A stretch of DNA of 64,000 nt from Brachypodium distachyon (Eukaryota; Streptophyta; Magnoliopsida; Poales; Poaceae). Location: assembly GCF_000005505.3 (NCBI RefSeq), contig NC_016135.3, positions 13,424,613 to 13,488,612 on the forward strand, given 5' to 3'. Shown one piece after another: positions 23,931 to 35,700 of this stretch (position 1 is its first letter; the number at the start of each line of letters is the position of its first letter). Under the pieces are notes generated by a model. It was not told where the DNA came from. It made no database searches and saw only the letters and a program-made list of their open reading frames with translations. A program made the position numbers and the translations under genes.

Positions 23931-24260
23931 TTTTTTTTTCGAAAAGGAGGTTGAACTTGAAATCCTCGTTCTCTGCATCAAAATGATGCACACAGCTACA
24001 TTTTATTGATTTATTTAACAAGCACGACAAAAAGAATGCATCGATCAAAACATCTGAAGCCACCAAACTATGCTTACAAGCACGATGAGGAGGGTAGCTA
24101 ATATCGGGGCCGGATGCCCTGACCGAACAGCACCCACAACAACAAATCTGGAGGCTGCACTGGACACTACCGGTAAAGCAAGTTCTCGATCAGCGTGTCC
24201 CGACGCACGCTCATAATCAATCGCTACCGTCTTTTGCCAACCCATCATCAGAACAAGGAT
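23931..24260 (-). mobile_element. 3' end of a non-LTR retroelement (LINE/SINE-like)
   Basis: On the minus strand the segment ends with CAAAATGATGCAG...CTCCTTTTCG followed by an A-run (plus-strand T-run at 23932-23939). The same tail type (ATGGCTGTGTGCAT...GATGCAGAAGCC...CTCTTTT) ends the LINE remnant at about 32470. The upstream part has no clear RT motif. Confidence 0.55.
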
Positions 24261-24415
24261 CGAAGCATTTCAAGTTTTTTATTTTTGTGAGAACTATGCG
24301 GCTCTTGCCTAAGATCGTCTTTAGCAGGTTTTCTAAACCTATTCTAATTCCTAAAAACTGTCATCATTCTCTATAAATGACCAAACCCCTCCGGTTATCT
24401 ATCCCATACTTAATA

Positions 24416-24565
24416 CTCCCTCTGTTTAGATAAGGTTCTGACCACAAATTACTATATTAAAGTGTGATTTATATGTCATGAAACCACATGTATTATGAAG
24501 TACTTTGTGATCAAAATCTTGTCTTAATAAAAGGTAATATGCCATTCTTTAAAAAACGGAGTGAG
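24416..24565. mobile_element. Stowaway MITE
   Basis: CTCCCTCTGTTTAGATAAGG at the left and AAAAACGGAGTGAG at the right are inverted ends, with TA at 24414-24415 and 24566-24567. The AT-rich interior has no coding potential. Confidence 0.75.
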
Positions 24566-25171
24566 TACCTGTTCTTTTTTAAAAAGTCTCTAAATTTTCT
24601 CTCCGCTTCCCTAAATCCAGGGATGCAACAACTCATTCCCAAAAATCCCCAATGCAGTGGTAGCAATACGGAAATTTCCAGTCCCGACACGGCTCCGGTG
24701 CCCTCCGGCCGCCACCGGCGACCCATTCCGCCCCTCCTTCGTCGGCCTCGTCGACCCTATGCCCGGCCGGAATCGAGGCCGGGAGCATGTGCCAATTCTA
24801 GTGACTCATGCAAGCTGACAGCTCAGTTAGTATAGCTTGTTATACCCAAAATGGTCGGCAGAAAATATATATCAAGCAAAATAAGCTTTCTAACTGCCAT
24901 GCTAAGCAGATAGATGCACGCACTTTAGAAAGCGTCTACTTCATTCCTCACCAGTGCTGTGTTTTCTTCTGTACGTCTACCTGAACCCAGTGTGCAATGT
25001 GCATAGGTTGTACTTACTCTGCCAAAAAAGGCTGTAATGGAGGAGGTGAGATCGAACAGCGCTGGAAAGGGCCATTACCGGCTCCCTCAAACTTATTTAG
25101 AAAACATTATCACATTACCATACCAACTTCCTTATCATTTCCCGCTGCATGCATATCTGCAGCATGCTTCC
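24566..25171. other. Upstream region of the peroxidase gene
   Basis: No supported gene. A GC-rich patch at 24680-24790 reads Pro/Arg-rich on translation and looks like a small gene fragment, but no motif is recognisable. The proximal 400 bp upstream of the peroxidase TATA box is AT-rich. Confidence 0.45.
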
Positions 25172-25179
25172 TATAAATA
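25172..25179 (+). promoter_or_regulatory. TATA box of the peroxidase gene
   Basis: TATAAATA, 118 bases upstream of the start codon at 25290, as expected for a short plant 5' leader. Confidence 0.7.
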
Positions 25180-25289
25180 CGTACGTAACCAGTCCTCTCT
25201 TTCTCAATCAAGTCACTAACACAAGTAGCTATCTAGCTCGGGTGCCATCCATCATCTCTAGCGCGATTGACCCAGCTCGCCATTAGGAG

Positions 25290-26438
25290 ATGGCACTGCA
25301 CTGGAGCAGCGGCCTGGCGGCGCTCGCTGTCGCCGTGTCGCTCTTCGCGGCGGGCGCCGCGGGCCACCCGTTCCTGGTGCCGCAGTTCTACGAGCACACG
25401 TGCCCGCAGATGCAGGCGGTGGTGGGCGGCATCGTGGCCAAGGAGCACGCCAAGGACCCGCGCATGGCGGCGTCCCTGGTCCGGCTGCACTTCCACGACT
25501 GCTTCGTGCAGGGCTGCGACGCGTCCGTGCTGCTGGACGACGCCCACGGCAGGTTCACCACCGAGAAGCGGTCCAACCCGAACCGCGACTCGCTGCGAGG
25601 GTACGAGGTCATCGACGAGATCAAGGCCGCGCTCGAGCACGCCTGCCCCGGCACCGTCTCCTGCGCCGACATCGTCGCCGTCGCCGCCAGGGACTCCACC
25701 GTGCTGACTGGTGGGCCCGGCTGGGAGGTGCCGCTGGGGAGGAGGGACTCGCTCACCGCCAGCCTGAGCGGCTCCAACAACCTCATCCCTGCCCCCAACG
25801 ACACCCTCCCCACCATCGCCGCCAAGTTCCACAACCAGGGGCTCGACATCGTCGACCTCGTCGCCCTCTCAGGTATATACATGCCATTGCACATGAACAG
25901 AATGGTCACAGGAATTACTCTCTTCGATCCATATTACTCGTGTATCTAGACAAAACTGCGACCAGTAGAGTTACAAGTTACGTAACGAATTAATGGACGG
26001 CGTTTCGGGCATGCAGGGGCGCACACGATCGGCGACTCGCGGTGCGTGAGCTTCAGGCAGCGGCTGTACAACCAGAACAACGACGGGCGGCCGGACCCGA
26101 CGCTAAACCCGGCGTACGCGGCGGAGCTCCGCGGGCGGTGCCCCAAGTCCGGCGGCGACCAGACCCTGTTCGCGCTCGACCCGGCAACCCAGTTCCGGTT
26201 CGACAACCAGTACTACAAGAACATCCTGGCCATGAACGGCCTGCTCAACTCCGACGAGGTGTTGCTCACGCAGAGCCACGAGACCATGGAGCTCGTCAAG
26301 AGCTACGCCGCCAGCAACGCGCTCTTCTTCGAGCACTTCGCCAGGTCCATGGTCAAGATGGGCAACATCTCGCCCCTCACCGGGCACAGCGGCGAGATCA
26401 GGAAGAACTGCAGGAGGATATCAACCACTTCTAATTAA
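25290..26438 (+). CDS. Class III secretory peroxidase (PRX72-like)
   Basis: Secreted haem peroxidase (EC 1.11.1.7) acting on phenolics and monolignols in the wall or apoplast. Two exons: 25290-25872 and 26017-26438, one GT-AG intron in phase 1; 1005 nt, 334 aa, normal for the family. A hydrophobic signal peptide covers about residues 1-25. The distal haem site is RLHFHDCF, with catalytic Arg65 and His69. The substrate/Ca region VQGCDASVLLDD follows. The proximal haem ligand is His197 in GAHTIG, split from the preceding LVALS by the intron at the usual position. Conserved cysteines are present through KNCRR near the end. Similarity in my memory to Arabidopsis PRX72 (lignification) is clear in GPGWEVPLGRRDS and the SMVKMGNISPLTG tail, but the exact orthologue is not proven. 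Looks intact. Confidence 0.95.
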
Positions 26439-27367
26439 ACAGTGGTCCTCTTTTGATTTCGGAATTCCTTTTGATTTGCGTGTTTCCTTCAAGTATGTAT
26501 GCGTGTGATTACTTGCATTTTGGTATTCGGGGTCATGCACCGTAAATGGTTGCGGTCGTTTTTTCTTCCCTCTTGTAATTGTTCATATTTCATCTTTGCT
26601 GTCAATAAAGTGCTTATCGGATGTTCCTGTCAGTGGCTTGTTCAACTTACGAATGCGGCATTGTTTAATGCTGTGAGGAAAATCACAAAATACGGTCAAA
26701 ACACGGTGACCATAAGTTGAAAGAAAAAACGAGCATTTAGCGGCATACGTGTTTTCTTTCGGTTCAATAACACCGGTGGTTGGATAATGAGCCAGTTCGG
26801 TTCAATTTGGTTCAACTCGCTAAGTTCGTCTTGACTTGTGTAACTCAGGAACTCATGAACATGGGTAAACAAATTAGATATATATCCTTTATAAGTTTGA
26901 ATATCTTAGCATATACTTCCTCCGTCCCAAAATAGGTGATGTGAATTTTTATAAATTTTTATACAAATTCACGTCACTATATAGGCATTTATACATGTAG
27001 CCAAGTAGGGGACAGGAGTCGGCCAGTTAGGATTGGTTACTCGTTATCGCTTGTGCTGCGTTGGGAGCGGATGGACTACGAGCCGGAGATTGTTCATGGA
27101 TAGAATCTGTCATGCCCCGGATTTATTTAGATCAGTTAAATGAGTAACTCATTACTTCACTTGTTTACTTGTTTTAAACCCAAACTTGGTTCAACTCATT
27201 AATTAGTTCGAGCCGAGTAACAAGCTACTTGTTTAACTAGTGTGTTTCAAGCTAAATTTCCAGCCTTTTGTACCACACTAGGATTGACTCCCACGACAAC
27301 TATAATTGCCCCTTACAGTCTACCACAATGGAATTATATAATTGATCCATAATAAGTCGTGACGTAA
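26439..27367. other. 3' flank of peroxidase and decayed repeats
   Basis: Contains the peroxidase 3' UTR (AATAAA near 26604). A one-armed Stowaway remnant (CTTCCTCCGTCCCAAAATAG at about 26917) follows. Repeated GGTTCAACTC motifs surround it. No gene recognised. Confidence 0.5.
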
Positions 27368-27681
27368 TCTTTACTACTGCTTAATTTCGAGTTTGGTACA
27401 TATGTACGTTCGTCCGTCGCACTCGTCCCGCCCGTCCGATCCTCGCACCCCACGAAAACCATCCCTATCTGAACCCTAAAACAAACAAAACAATTCAACA
27501 ATCAATCACGGCCGTAATTAGCTCCTCTCTCCCGCACCGCGTTCCACCGTTCTCCACGCACCCGTTCTTTCCGTTCTCTCGATCCGCCTCCTCCTTTCTA
27601 GCCCTCCAGATCCGCCACCGTCCCCATCCCATCCCCTACTCCAGAGCGACGTCTCGTCACCAGCGCCCCTCCTCTCGCACG

Positions 27682-29443
27682 ACACAACGGCGGATGACGA
27701 TGGCAGCCTCCACTGCCAATTGGCCACCGCCGAGGCCGCGCTCGACGGGGGCGGCACCGGGGCGCACGACGTCACCGTCGTCTCCCGCGTGGGTGCCCTC
27801 CACCATTCCTCTTCCTCACACATGAAGCAATGGCGGACGATGAAGACGATGGCTGCCGCCGCCTGTTGGCCACCGTTGAGGCAGCGCTTGGCGGGGGCGG
27901 CACCATGCTGCTGACAGTCATCGGCGTCCCTTGCGCAGGCGCTCTCCACCATTCCTCTTCCTCACACATGAAGCAGCGGCGGATGATGAAGACGATGGCC
28001 GCCGCCGCCTGTTGGCCACCGTTGAGGCTGCGCTTGGCGGGGGCAGCACCCATGCTATTGACAGTCATCGGCGTCCCTTGCGCAGGCAATCTCCATCGCG
28101 GATACTCTCCCCTGGCCCTCATGGACCACTCGTTCAGCATCCAGCACCTCAAGGTAACTAACCCTATCCATACCTCTCTCCGTCTTACTCCTCAATGTGC
28201 CCTTGTATTGATTGAGATTTCCTTCCATCGATGGGCACTTGGGAGTAGTTTAGACTTTTGCCAAGAGTAGACACTTCCTTCTTACTCATGGGTCTTCTGG
28301 CAATCTGGTGCGGTATTTTGAAACAAAAGAAATTCATGTGGTGATTTATAATTTTGTAGTCCGTAAAATGTGCGGAAATCTTTGGGTCATGACTTGATTA
28401 CTGCAATATTTTGGTAAAAGAGCGTCAAGTAAAATGCATGATCTTTTAATATAAATGAAGGTTGTTATAGGAAATTTTTATGTTGATGCTTATCTGAGAT
28501 AGCATAATTGGACATAATTTCGATAAATCATAGGCAATTCGTCAATCACTTGCTAACGAATTTGATCGTGATTCCATTTGGCTCATTGGTACCTGGAACT
28601 CACTCAAAAGACTCAGAATATAATTCATGTAAGTAGTAGGCAGGAATAAATAAGTTTTGGATGCACATGTTTTGATGTTTTGCTCATTCTTTGTTTCCAA
28701 ATTCCATATGTTTCATATTCCCTTGTTTCTTATTTTTGAAATGCTTTGTTCTTAACTTAAATTCTGTACAACTGTAAGTCTGACAATATATCTGAATTTT
28801 AACCCATTCTCTCTGTCAAATAGATTTTGATAGATGAGGAAGTCAATTATTTGGGGAACATGTGTGTAACAGGTTTGATCCCCTTTTTCCTTTTAAAATG
28901 TTCAAAGAATATATGTCAATTATATGGGGAACACCACTGATGACACAATGTAACAGGGAGGAACATAATTATATGTTTTTTTAAGACTAAGGTACTGTAT
29001 ACTTGCTGCTTATGCTGTCATGAAGCATGAGAATGAAACCCACCTGAAGTGGGGTTAAAGGTGAACAACAAATAGACTGAAATATGAAGCTGAGTTTGTG
29101 AGAACTGAACTTTGATTTCTGCAGAGCTGCTCATAATACCGGTAACACAATGTCACTTAGTACTCTAGAATCTGTGTTTATTTATTTTTCCAAGTGACCA
29201 ATATTTTCTAAAAGCATTATGGTTTTTTGGTTGGACTAATAAGCTGACGTATGAGCAAAGTTTCACTGTCATGCTTTGCATCTGTAGGTTTGCTGTGTTA
29301 TCCCAAATCTATAAGGGCAATGTTTCGGCCTTCCGGGGAGGATGTTGGTGATATTGTTGCTCCTCTTGGGACTGTTCACACTAATCTAGGAATTCCCATA
29401 AACATGATATTTCATACGTTTTGTTTGGATGTAATAAGGTAAT
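27682..29443 (+). pseudogene. Captured gene fragment in the Helitron, unidentified
   Basis: A GC-rich exon-like region (about 27682-28157) reads acidic DDDGSLHCQLATAEAALDGGG, then repeats of the same theme. It ends in a plausible donor AAG|GTAACT at 28154. A second open stretch (29285-29438) begins after CATCTGTAG and ends at AATAAG|GTAATA; its translation includes FRPSGEDVGDIVAPLGTVH. I do not recognise the family, and no continuous frame joins the pieces with certainty. It could be a host gene piece captured by the Helitron or a decayed gene. Confidence 0.4.
27795..28087 (+). repeat. Tandem duplication, 2 x about 146 bp, in captured GC-rich fragment
   Basis: Units 27795-27940 and 27941-28087 both start GC[C/T]CTCCACCATTCCTCTT and end CCCTTGCGCAGGC. 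They differ at several positions and by one inserted base. A more divergent third unit seems to precede them (27690-27794). In one plus-strand frame the units translate to LLATVEAALGGG-like segments. Confidence 0.85.
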
Positions 29444-30278
29444 ATCTGCATTTTGAACGTATCCCTTTACTGAGTTTGGTTGCTTAATTTTAGTGGTGTA
29501 ATTTTGGGGCTTACTAAAATTTGAAAAAGCCAATGCTGCAAATGCGTTGGTAAACTCAAACCATCCGGTTACGGTCTTCTGAACCCTGAACAAATTCATT
29601 AGCCATAAGTAGCTGAGCCCTTCAACTTCCATTTCTTGTATACCTCTAATATAAAAATTGTATATGTTACAAGTTGTCTATATTAATCTGTCATAATCTC
29701 TAGGATACATGTAATCTACCTTCTGTGATTCTATGCTACTGTACAGAAGAGGTACCAAACTGTGCCAGTTGTTAATATCAACTCAAGTCCTTGTAGAAAT
29801 GAGAGGCTTGAAAATACCTGGGAGGCTGTAGAGAATGGCCACATCGTTCTTGTATGCTGTTAGTGAAGGTTTGCTCCTACCATTTCATCAACTAATAGAT
29901 GTGGTAAGTGTTTTTGTTGTCACTAATCATGATCTTTGTTTCCAATTTGCCTTCCAGGCATATTTTTATTGTAATATACTTGAACAAGCTTGCCCTATTA
30001 TAGGTTGGTTCCAGTTTACCTTTATTTGGTGTTGTTTAATGTGGTATTTTAGATAGATCTGTTTGTACCGCATCCTATGTATGAACCAAGTTCTGTATTC
30101 TTGATTCTCATATTATTTATCATCGTTTTTTAATGTTTTGGTATTGTCGAATTTTGTTATCATAGCAATTGGGTATGGCCGATATGTATTCCGTGCAACG
30201 ATATACACCTTGTTTTCAATATTCGTTTCCATTACATGTTGAACATCAGGCCGTCGTGAAGCACGGGCATTCCACTAG

Positions 30279-31146
30279 TTTGGTCATAATTGGTGAGGAC
30301 AGAACTTAAACCTGTATATTGCTAGGTGACTAAAATTTAATATACATTGTACAATATGAAAACCACGTGAAAAATTGGATTTAGCCGATTAAATGGCTAG
30401 AATCCTATATACCTATCCAAGCCATCCACACAAGTATTTTTCCTACACATATATTTAACATGCAACATCATCATACCATCAATTTGTTCACACTTACCAA
30501 GTGGGGATCTCATCACTAATATTTTTTCGCCCATGCATGCGTGCAACTCGCCATCAAGCCATTTCCACTAAGTATTTTGTCTACACATGAAAACATGCCA
30601 AATCATCACATGATCAATTCGTTCTTCTTTTTTACCCAGAAAATAGTAGGAGAGACTCCTGCTGTTGTCACATGATCAATTTGTTCCACCTACTTGGTGG
30701 GACCTCATCACTAAATGTATTTTTTTTTGCAAATGCATGCATGCAACTATCCATCAATTTGTTTTGCTGATCATATTGTTTCTCGGTGATGTCATAGCTC
30801 TTAATCAATTTGTTTCGCTGATCGCATGGTTAATTACATAAGATACACAAGCTACTTTTGATATAAATCGTTATATATTTTTTGTTATGTTGGACAATGA
30901 GATTGTTGTTTGTGTTTTCGAAGATTCCTTCGGGTTGTGACCGAGCGTAGCAGTTCCTTTATCAAGTGAACGATGAAAATTTGGTAGTACCATTTTTTTA
31001 TAATGTTTTAATTTTGCTGATGTCTAGAAAGTAAAAATAATCTATCATACAATTTAACTACACGCGTCCAATTTTGGATATTTTTTGTTGCTACTAAATT
31101 TTACTGATATTTGTAAAAAAAAAATTAGCAAAGTCACACGGTTTTA
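30279..31146. other. AT-rich spacer with short repeated motifs
   Basis: No gene. Motifs such as ACATGATCAATT[C/T]GTTC and CATGCATGC[A/G]TGCAACT recur around 30480-30840, suggesting a degenerate local duplication. Otherwise nothing recognised. Confidence 0.45.
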
Positions 31147-31476
31147 TTAATCAATAGATAAGGCTACATTAGAATCGGTCCATGGCTGAAGAAGCCAAGT
31201 AAACCTGCCGTGCCGGAGCGAAAGAGCACTCCTGACTAAACTATGAGCATCCATATTAGATTTTCTACTTTCATGAATAAAAATGACATCTTGGAACTCT
31301 TTGCTACAAACTGCTATTTCCCTTGGAATTGTGTTGTAGCTACACCGCGTCCCTTGAAGAATGTCCTTGATAACGGCCTGTGCGTCGGAAGCAATGCAAA
31401 TCTTCTCAAGATTTAAATCCTTGGCCAGAGCTAATGCCTCACAGCAAGCCAAAGCTTCAAGCTTAGGTGGATCCAT
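31147..31476 (-). pseudogene. RNase H fragment of a LINE-type retroelement
   Basis: A 109-residue minus-strand open frame. It contains KLEALACCEALALAKDLNLE, ASDAQAVIKDI and ESRKSNMDAHSLVRSAL, matching the RNase H (RVT_3) pattern at the end of plant LINE polyproteins, with the conserved Asp residues recognisable. No RT part is attached in this orientation. It is a truncated remnant. Confidence 0.7.
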
Positions 31477-31559
31477 GGTACTTGCCAGATATTTGTAATT
31501 AAAAATTCTAACAACAACGTGCCTCTCTTCTCAGACAGCAGTTTCCATCCCTTTATAGG

Positions 31560-32472
31560 ATTGCATTCAATCGTAAGGCTTCGGTTGCCGATGTGCTGGG
31601 GGCGGATCCTCCTAACATTGCTTTTCGTAGAGCAATTGTGGGAATCGTTTGGTGGCATGGTTGGAGTTGTGTCACAAAATTGAGTCAGTGAATCTTGTGG
31701 ATCAGACTGACTCCTTTACCTGGAATCTCAACTCCTCTAGGTTGTATTCGGTGAAGTCCCTGTACAAATCGCTTATTAATAATGATTGCCAATTTCGACA
31801 TAAAGTTATTTGAAAACTTAAGGTTCCTCTTAAAATTAAAATTTTTGCTTGGTACTTATGTCGTGGGGTGGTGCTTACTAAGGATAATTTGGCCAAAAAA
31901 AATTGAGGTGGTAGCAAGAAATGTGTTTTTTGTGATCAAGATGAGACCATTCAACATCTATTTTTTCAGTGTCCGATGGCGCGTTTGGTCTGGCGAACCG
32001 TCTTTGTGACATTTAGTTTACCTCCTCCATCATGTGCTACTAATATGTTTGGTCGGTGGCTTCGGGACAACATTTTCTTTTCTCCTCTTTGTAGGGACTT
32101 GTGCGATATGTTGGTCTATATGGAATTGCAGAAATTTTTTGGTTTTTCATAACAAGAAAGTGTCTAATTTCTTACAGGTTGTTCTTCGGGCGTCCCATTG
32201 GCTCCGCACGTGGTCCCTACTGCTTCGGACGGAGGCACAGGGGTGTATGGAATCTGAGTGCAACCATTTTGAGATGGTAGCACGGGAGTTATTCAGTCGG
32301 TTTGGATGGCGCGCAGGTCTTAGACTGGAAAGATATTGATGTTTACTTTCGTCCTTTGTCTTCATTATCTTTTGCAAATCTGAGACATGTACTTTGAATA
32401 CCTTTAATAATTAATGGCTGTGTGCATATCGATCGATGCAGAAGCCGGTGATGTCCTCTTTTGGGAAAAGAA
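31560..32472 (+). pseudogene. LINE reverse-transcriptase C-terminus remnant with 3' tail
   Basis: Plus-strand frames, interrupted by stops, show a zf-RVT-like zinc-binding region: YSVKSLYKSLIN, KVPLKIKIFAWYLCRG, KCVFCDQDETIQHLFFQCP. These are followed by AICWSIWNCRNFLVFHNKK, typical of LINE C-termini. The 3' end (ATTAATGGCTGTGTGCAT, GATGCAGAAGCCGGTGATG, CTCTTTTGGGAAAAG) matches a common grass LINE tail. The element ends about 280 bp upstream of the helicase start codon. Confidence 0.75.
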
Positions 32473-32752
32473 ACGTGCCTCATTTTTTTTATTTAACTCG
32501 AACCCTTGGCCATTTTTGTTTTTAGAACACCCGGCGGCCATAGCTTCGCCTTCATTCGTAATATTGGTTCGTTTATGGCCCAATAGAAGAGCCGAACATC
32601 AAAAGCCCGTATCGCCCGATAATAGCCCACCAACATGCCCTTGCCACACTATCATCTCTGGTTAGTTTTCTCTCTCCGCTCCGGCCTCCTGCCGCCTCCA
32701 CCGTCAGTTCGCCCCCTTAAACCCAAAACCTCTCTCTCCTGGGGACAAATCC

Positions 32753-35700
32753 ATGGCGGTGGAGAAATCCGGCGGCGGTGGCGCCTCTTCCTCGTCGTCA
32801 GCCTCCGTCATGGAACGCTTCTTCAAGATCGTCCTCAGCTGGGACTACCTCCGCCTCGTCGCCGACTCCAAGGTACACACGAGCCCACCCACACACCGCA
32901 CCAACCGTAAAACGATTACGCCAGAATCCTGAACCTTCTCCGGCTTGGGGGCAGGGCGCGGATAAGACTAAGGGGCTGCAGCGCGTGAAGAACACCTACA
33001 CCTCGGTGGCCGAGTACCTAGGCGTCTTCGAACCGCTGCTCTTCGAGGAAGTCAAGGCACAGATCGTCCAGGGCCGCAGCGGCGAGGAGGAAGGTGGGCG
33101 CCTGGCTTCGTTTCACTTGCTGCTTGTGTGCGTTACTCTATTTTTTTTGGTTGATTTATTAAGCAAATTTCTGTTCGTGTTCTGTGTGGTGTGAGTAGAG
33201 ATTGGGCTGGACTGGCAGAAAGGGTTGGTGGGAACATACACGGAGTCTGAGGGGTTCCACAAGGTGCAGATGGCGGTCGTCGATTGTTTTCAGGAGATTG
33301 TGTCAGAGAACGACCTCCTCTTGCTTTCCAAAGAGAAAGTAAGTTTCGTGCTAGTAAATGCAGCAGCACAAAAGGTTCTGATATGCAAGTGTAGAAGTTG
33401 TCACCTTGCTAAATTGTACTCCCTCCGTTCCCAAATTCTTGTGGTGGTTTTAGTTGAAATTTGAACTAAAACCACGACAAGAATTTAGGAACGGAGGAAG
33501 TACACACGATGGACAGAAAGCACTGCAACAGCGGCGGCGCTACTTCTTGCATCCTTTGTCTGGGTCGGCATAGAGAAACTAGGGATCACTTATTTTTCAG
33601 TTGCCTCTTCAGTGCCTGCTGTTGGGCTAGGATAGGCTTTTCATGGGACACTTTGTGTGAACTAGCCCCCAGATTTGCTCAAGCAAAGTCAGTCTTTGGC
33701 CGACCTTTCTTGAGTTCTTCCTGGAAGCGTTCACTGCTGCTTCCTGGCATAGTTAGAAGCAAAGAAACACCTTTATTTTGCAGGATGTAGTTCCTTCCTT
33801 CTCGGGTTGGTTCCTCCAGTTTAAGCAGGAAATGTCGATGCAGACTGTTAGGCTAAAGGAATAGTTCTTATGTTGTCTTGTAGCCTTAGGCTCTGTGCCA
33901 TAAGTTGTTTCTCTTGAACCTACCTTGTAAAGTTGTTTGTTTATATTAATATATTTAATTATTGACACTGTTGGAGCCTCTCCTACCGTTTCCCTTAAAA
34001 ACAACTTACTAATTGACCAAACAATTTGGTGGAACATATAGTGTCAGTGTGTCAAGCTGTTTAATGCTAAGTCTTATATTTGGAAAGAATATTTGAGATT
34101 AACTGTACGTACCAGATTAAAATTCCTCATACTGCTTTGAAGATTTTTACATAATTTCCTATGGAAAAATAAGTAGCCAGTCAGTTATGCACAGTACGTT
34201 ATGAACACACATTTCCCCACATTTACTATGCACCATATTGGTAATGACTAATGACTGATGAGTTGAATATGCCTGCATTTTCAGTTTGAGGAGGGAGTGA
34301 CTCCTACGGCATATGCCTTTGCGGTAGTGGAACAGCGCGGTGGTAAAGGACCGGTTTCTCTTAGAACATTTGTGGAAGGGGAAATTAAGAATCTGGATAT
34401 TGCAAAGCCTGTGAAGTCTTCAAGGCTGCAGCGCATTGCTTCCATTTTTGCAACAAATGGACAAGTCCTTTGGATTCTAAAGGTGAGTTTGGTTGTTATC
34501 AAAGATTGCTCAAATTTTACCATGAACATGCATTTCTTGAAATGAACTTGGTATTTCATTTTTTTGGCAACATTTTCAGATGTGCAGCCTGTCTACTATA
34601 TTGAGAGAGTACTCTGCTATGCAATCTGTAGCTTCACTTCCTTTTAAGGATTTGATTCTTTCAGCTTCTGAGAAAAATAAAGATGGAGATGATCAAAATC
34701 GTGCTTGGAATGTCCCTGAGCCACTTATGGATTACCTCAAAACAAACCTTAATGATTCACAGCTTGATGCAGTTAATGTGAGCATACTTTGTAATATTTG
34801 ATATTGTTGTCATATCAAGTTCCGACTTCCGAGGGAAATTATGTGCCTAACAGATTATTATTGCCTCTTGTAGGCCGGTCTTTCGCGCAGATCCTTTGTC
34901 CTTATTCAGGTTAGTTTGCCACTTCTTATAGCTGTTGCTAACTTCAGTGTATTTTCATTTACATTGTCAAGAAAAATGGTCAAGTGTTGAAGCAATTTAT
35001 ATGTATGGATTTTCTTGAGAACTATAAGATCTGCACACATTGTGCTCATTAGAATGATGCACCGTTGATCTAGAGTTCTACTGCTTATTTTAGGGCCCTC
35101 CAGGAACAGGAAAAACACAAACAATCCTTGGACTTCTCAGTGCTGTTCTCCATTCTGCTCCTGCAAGAGTGCAGACCAAGTAACGATCTCCGCTTTCATT
35201 TCTGTAATGTCGACTAATTCTATTTTGGAGATGGGAAAAACTTTCTTTTTCTTTTGTCAGAGATGAGTTACTAGAAATCAGAACAGAATCATATATGTTC
35301 ACTGCAATTGGCAGAAACTAATTTCTCATCTATCATAATCTTCCTTCCTAGATAAAAAGATTGCACGTATCTCACATGATTCATGATCTTTTTGTGCAGA
35401 GGAGGATTTGATGTTGAAAAGCATGGGCCAGAGCTGGATATAGAGGGCAAGTATGATAAAAGTGCTTATTTCCTTCTTCGTTTATGACATTTATTTGACC
35501 TTGGGGCATGTGAACATAGCATAATATGCTGATTGGCCGAGTAGGGCTGGGAACCCGGTCCCATCAGTTCATTTTATTTTGGTTTGTGGTGAATTTGGTT
35601 TTCTAAAACTGGTGACCAAACTAACCTTCCATTTTACAGGAACTGACAGTTTGGGTGGCCGAAAATTTGCTTCGGTCTTTGGTACCGAACTAACCGAGGC

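Larger units (their letters stand above)
27368..30278 (+). mobile_element. Non-autonomous Helitron
   Basis: 2911 bp. The 5' end TCTTTACTACTGCTTAATTT is preceded by A. The 3' end is GCACGGGCATTCCACTAG followed by T. A small hairpin CGTG-AAG-CACG (30255-30265) lies 13 bases before the terminal CTAG. TC start, CTRR end, the subterminal hairpin and insertion between A and T are the Helitron hallmarks, and the end sequences resemble common grass Helitrons. No Rep/helicase coding sequence is present. It carries a GC-rich repeated fragment (27500-28157) and a possible second exon-like piece (29285-29443). Confidence 0.68.

Noticed and set aside
25233..25832. A 199-aa minus-strand open frame over the peroxidase exon
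   Set aside because: It is the complement of the peroxidase coding exon, whose own frame has all family motifs. High GC third positions leave the opposite strand open.
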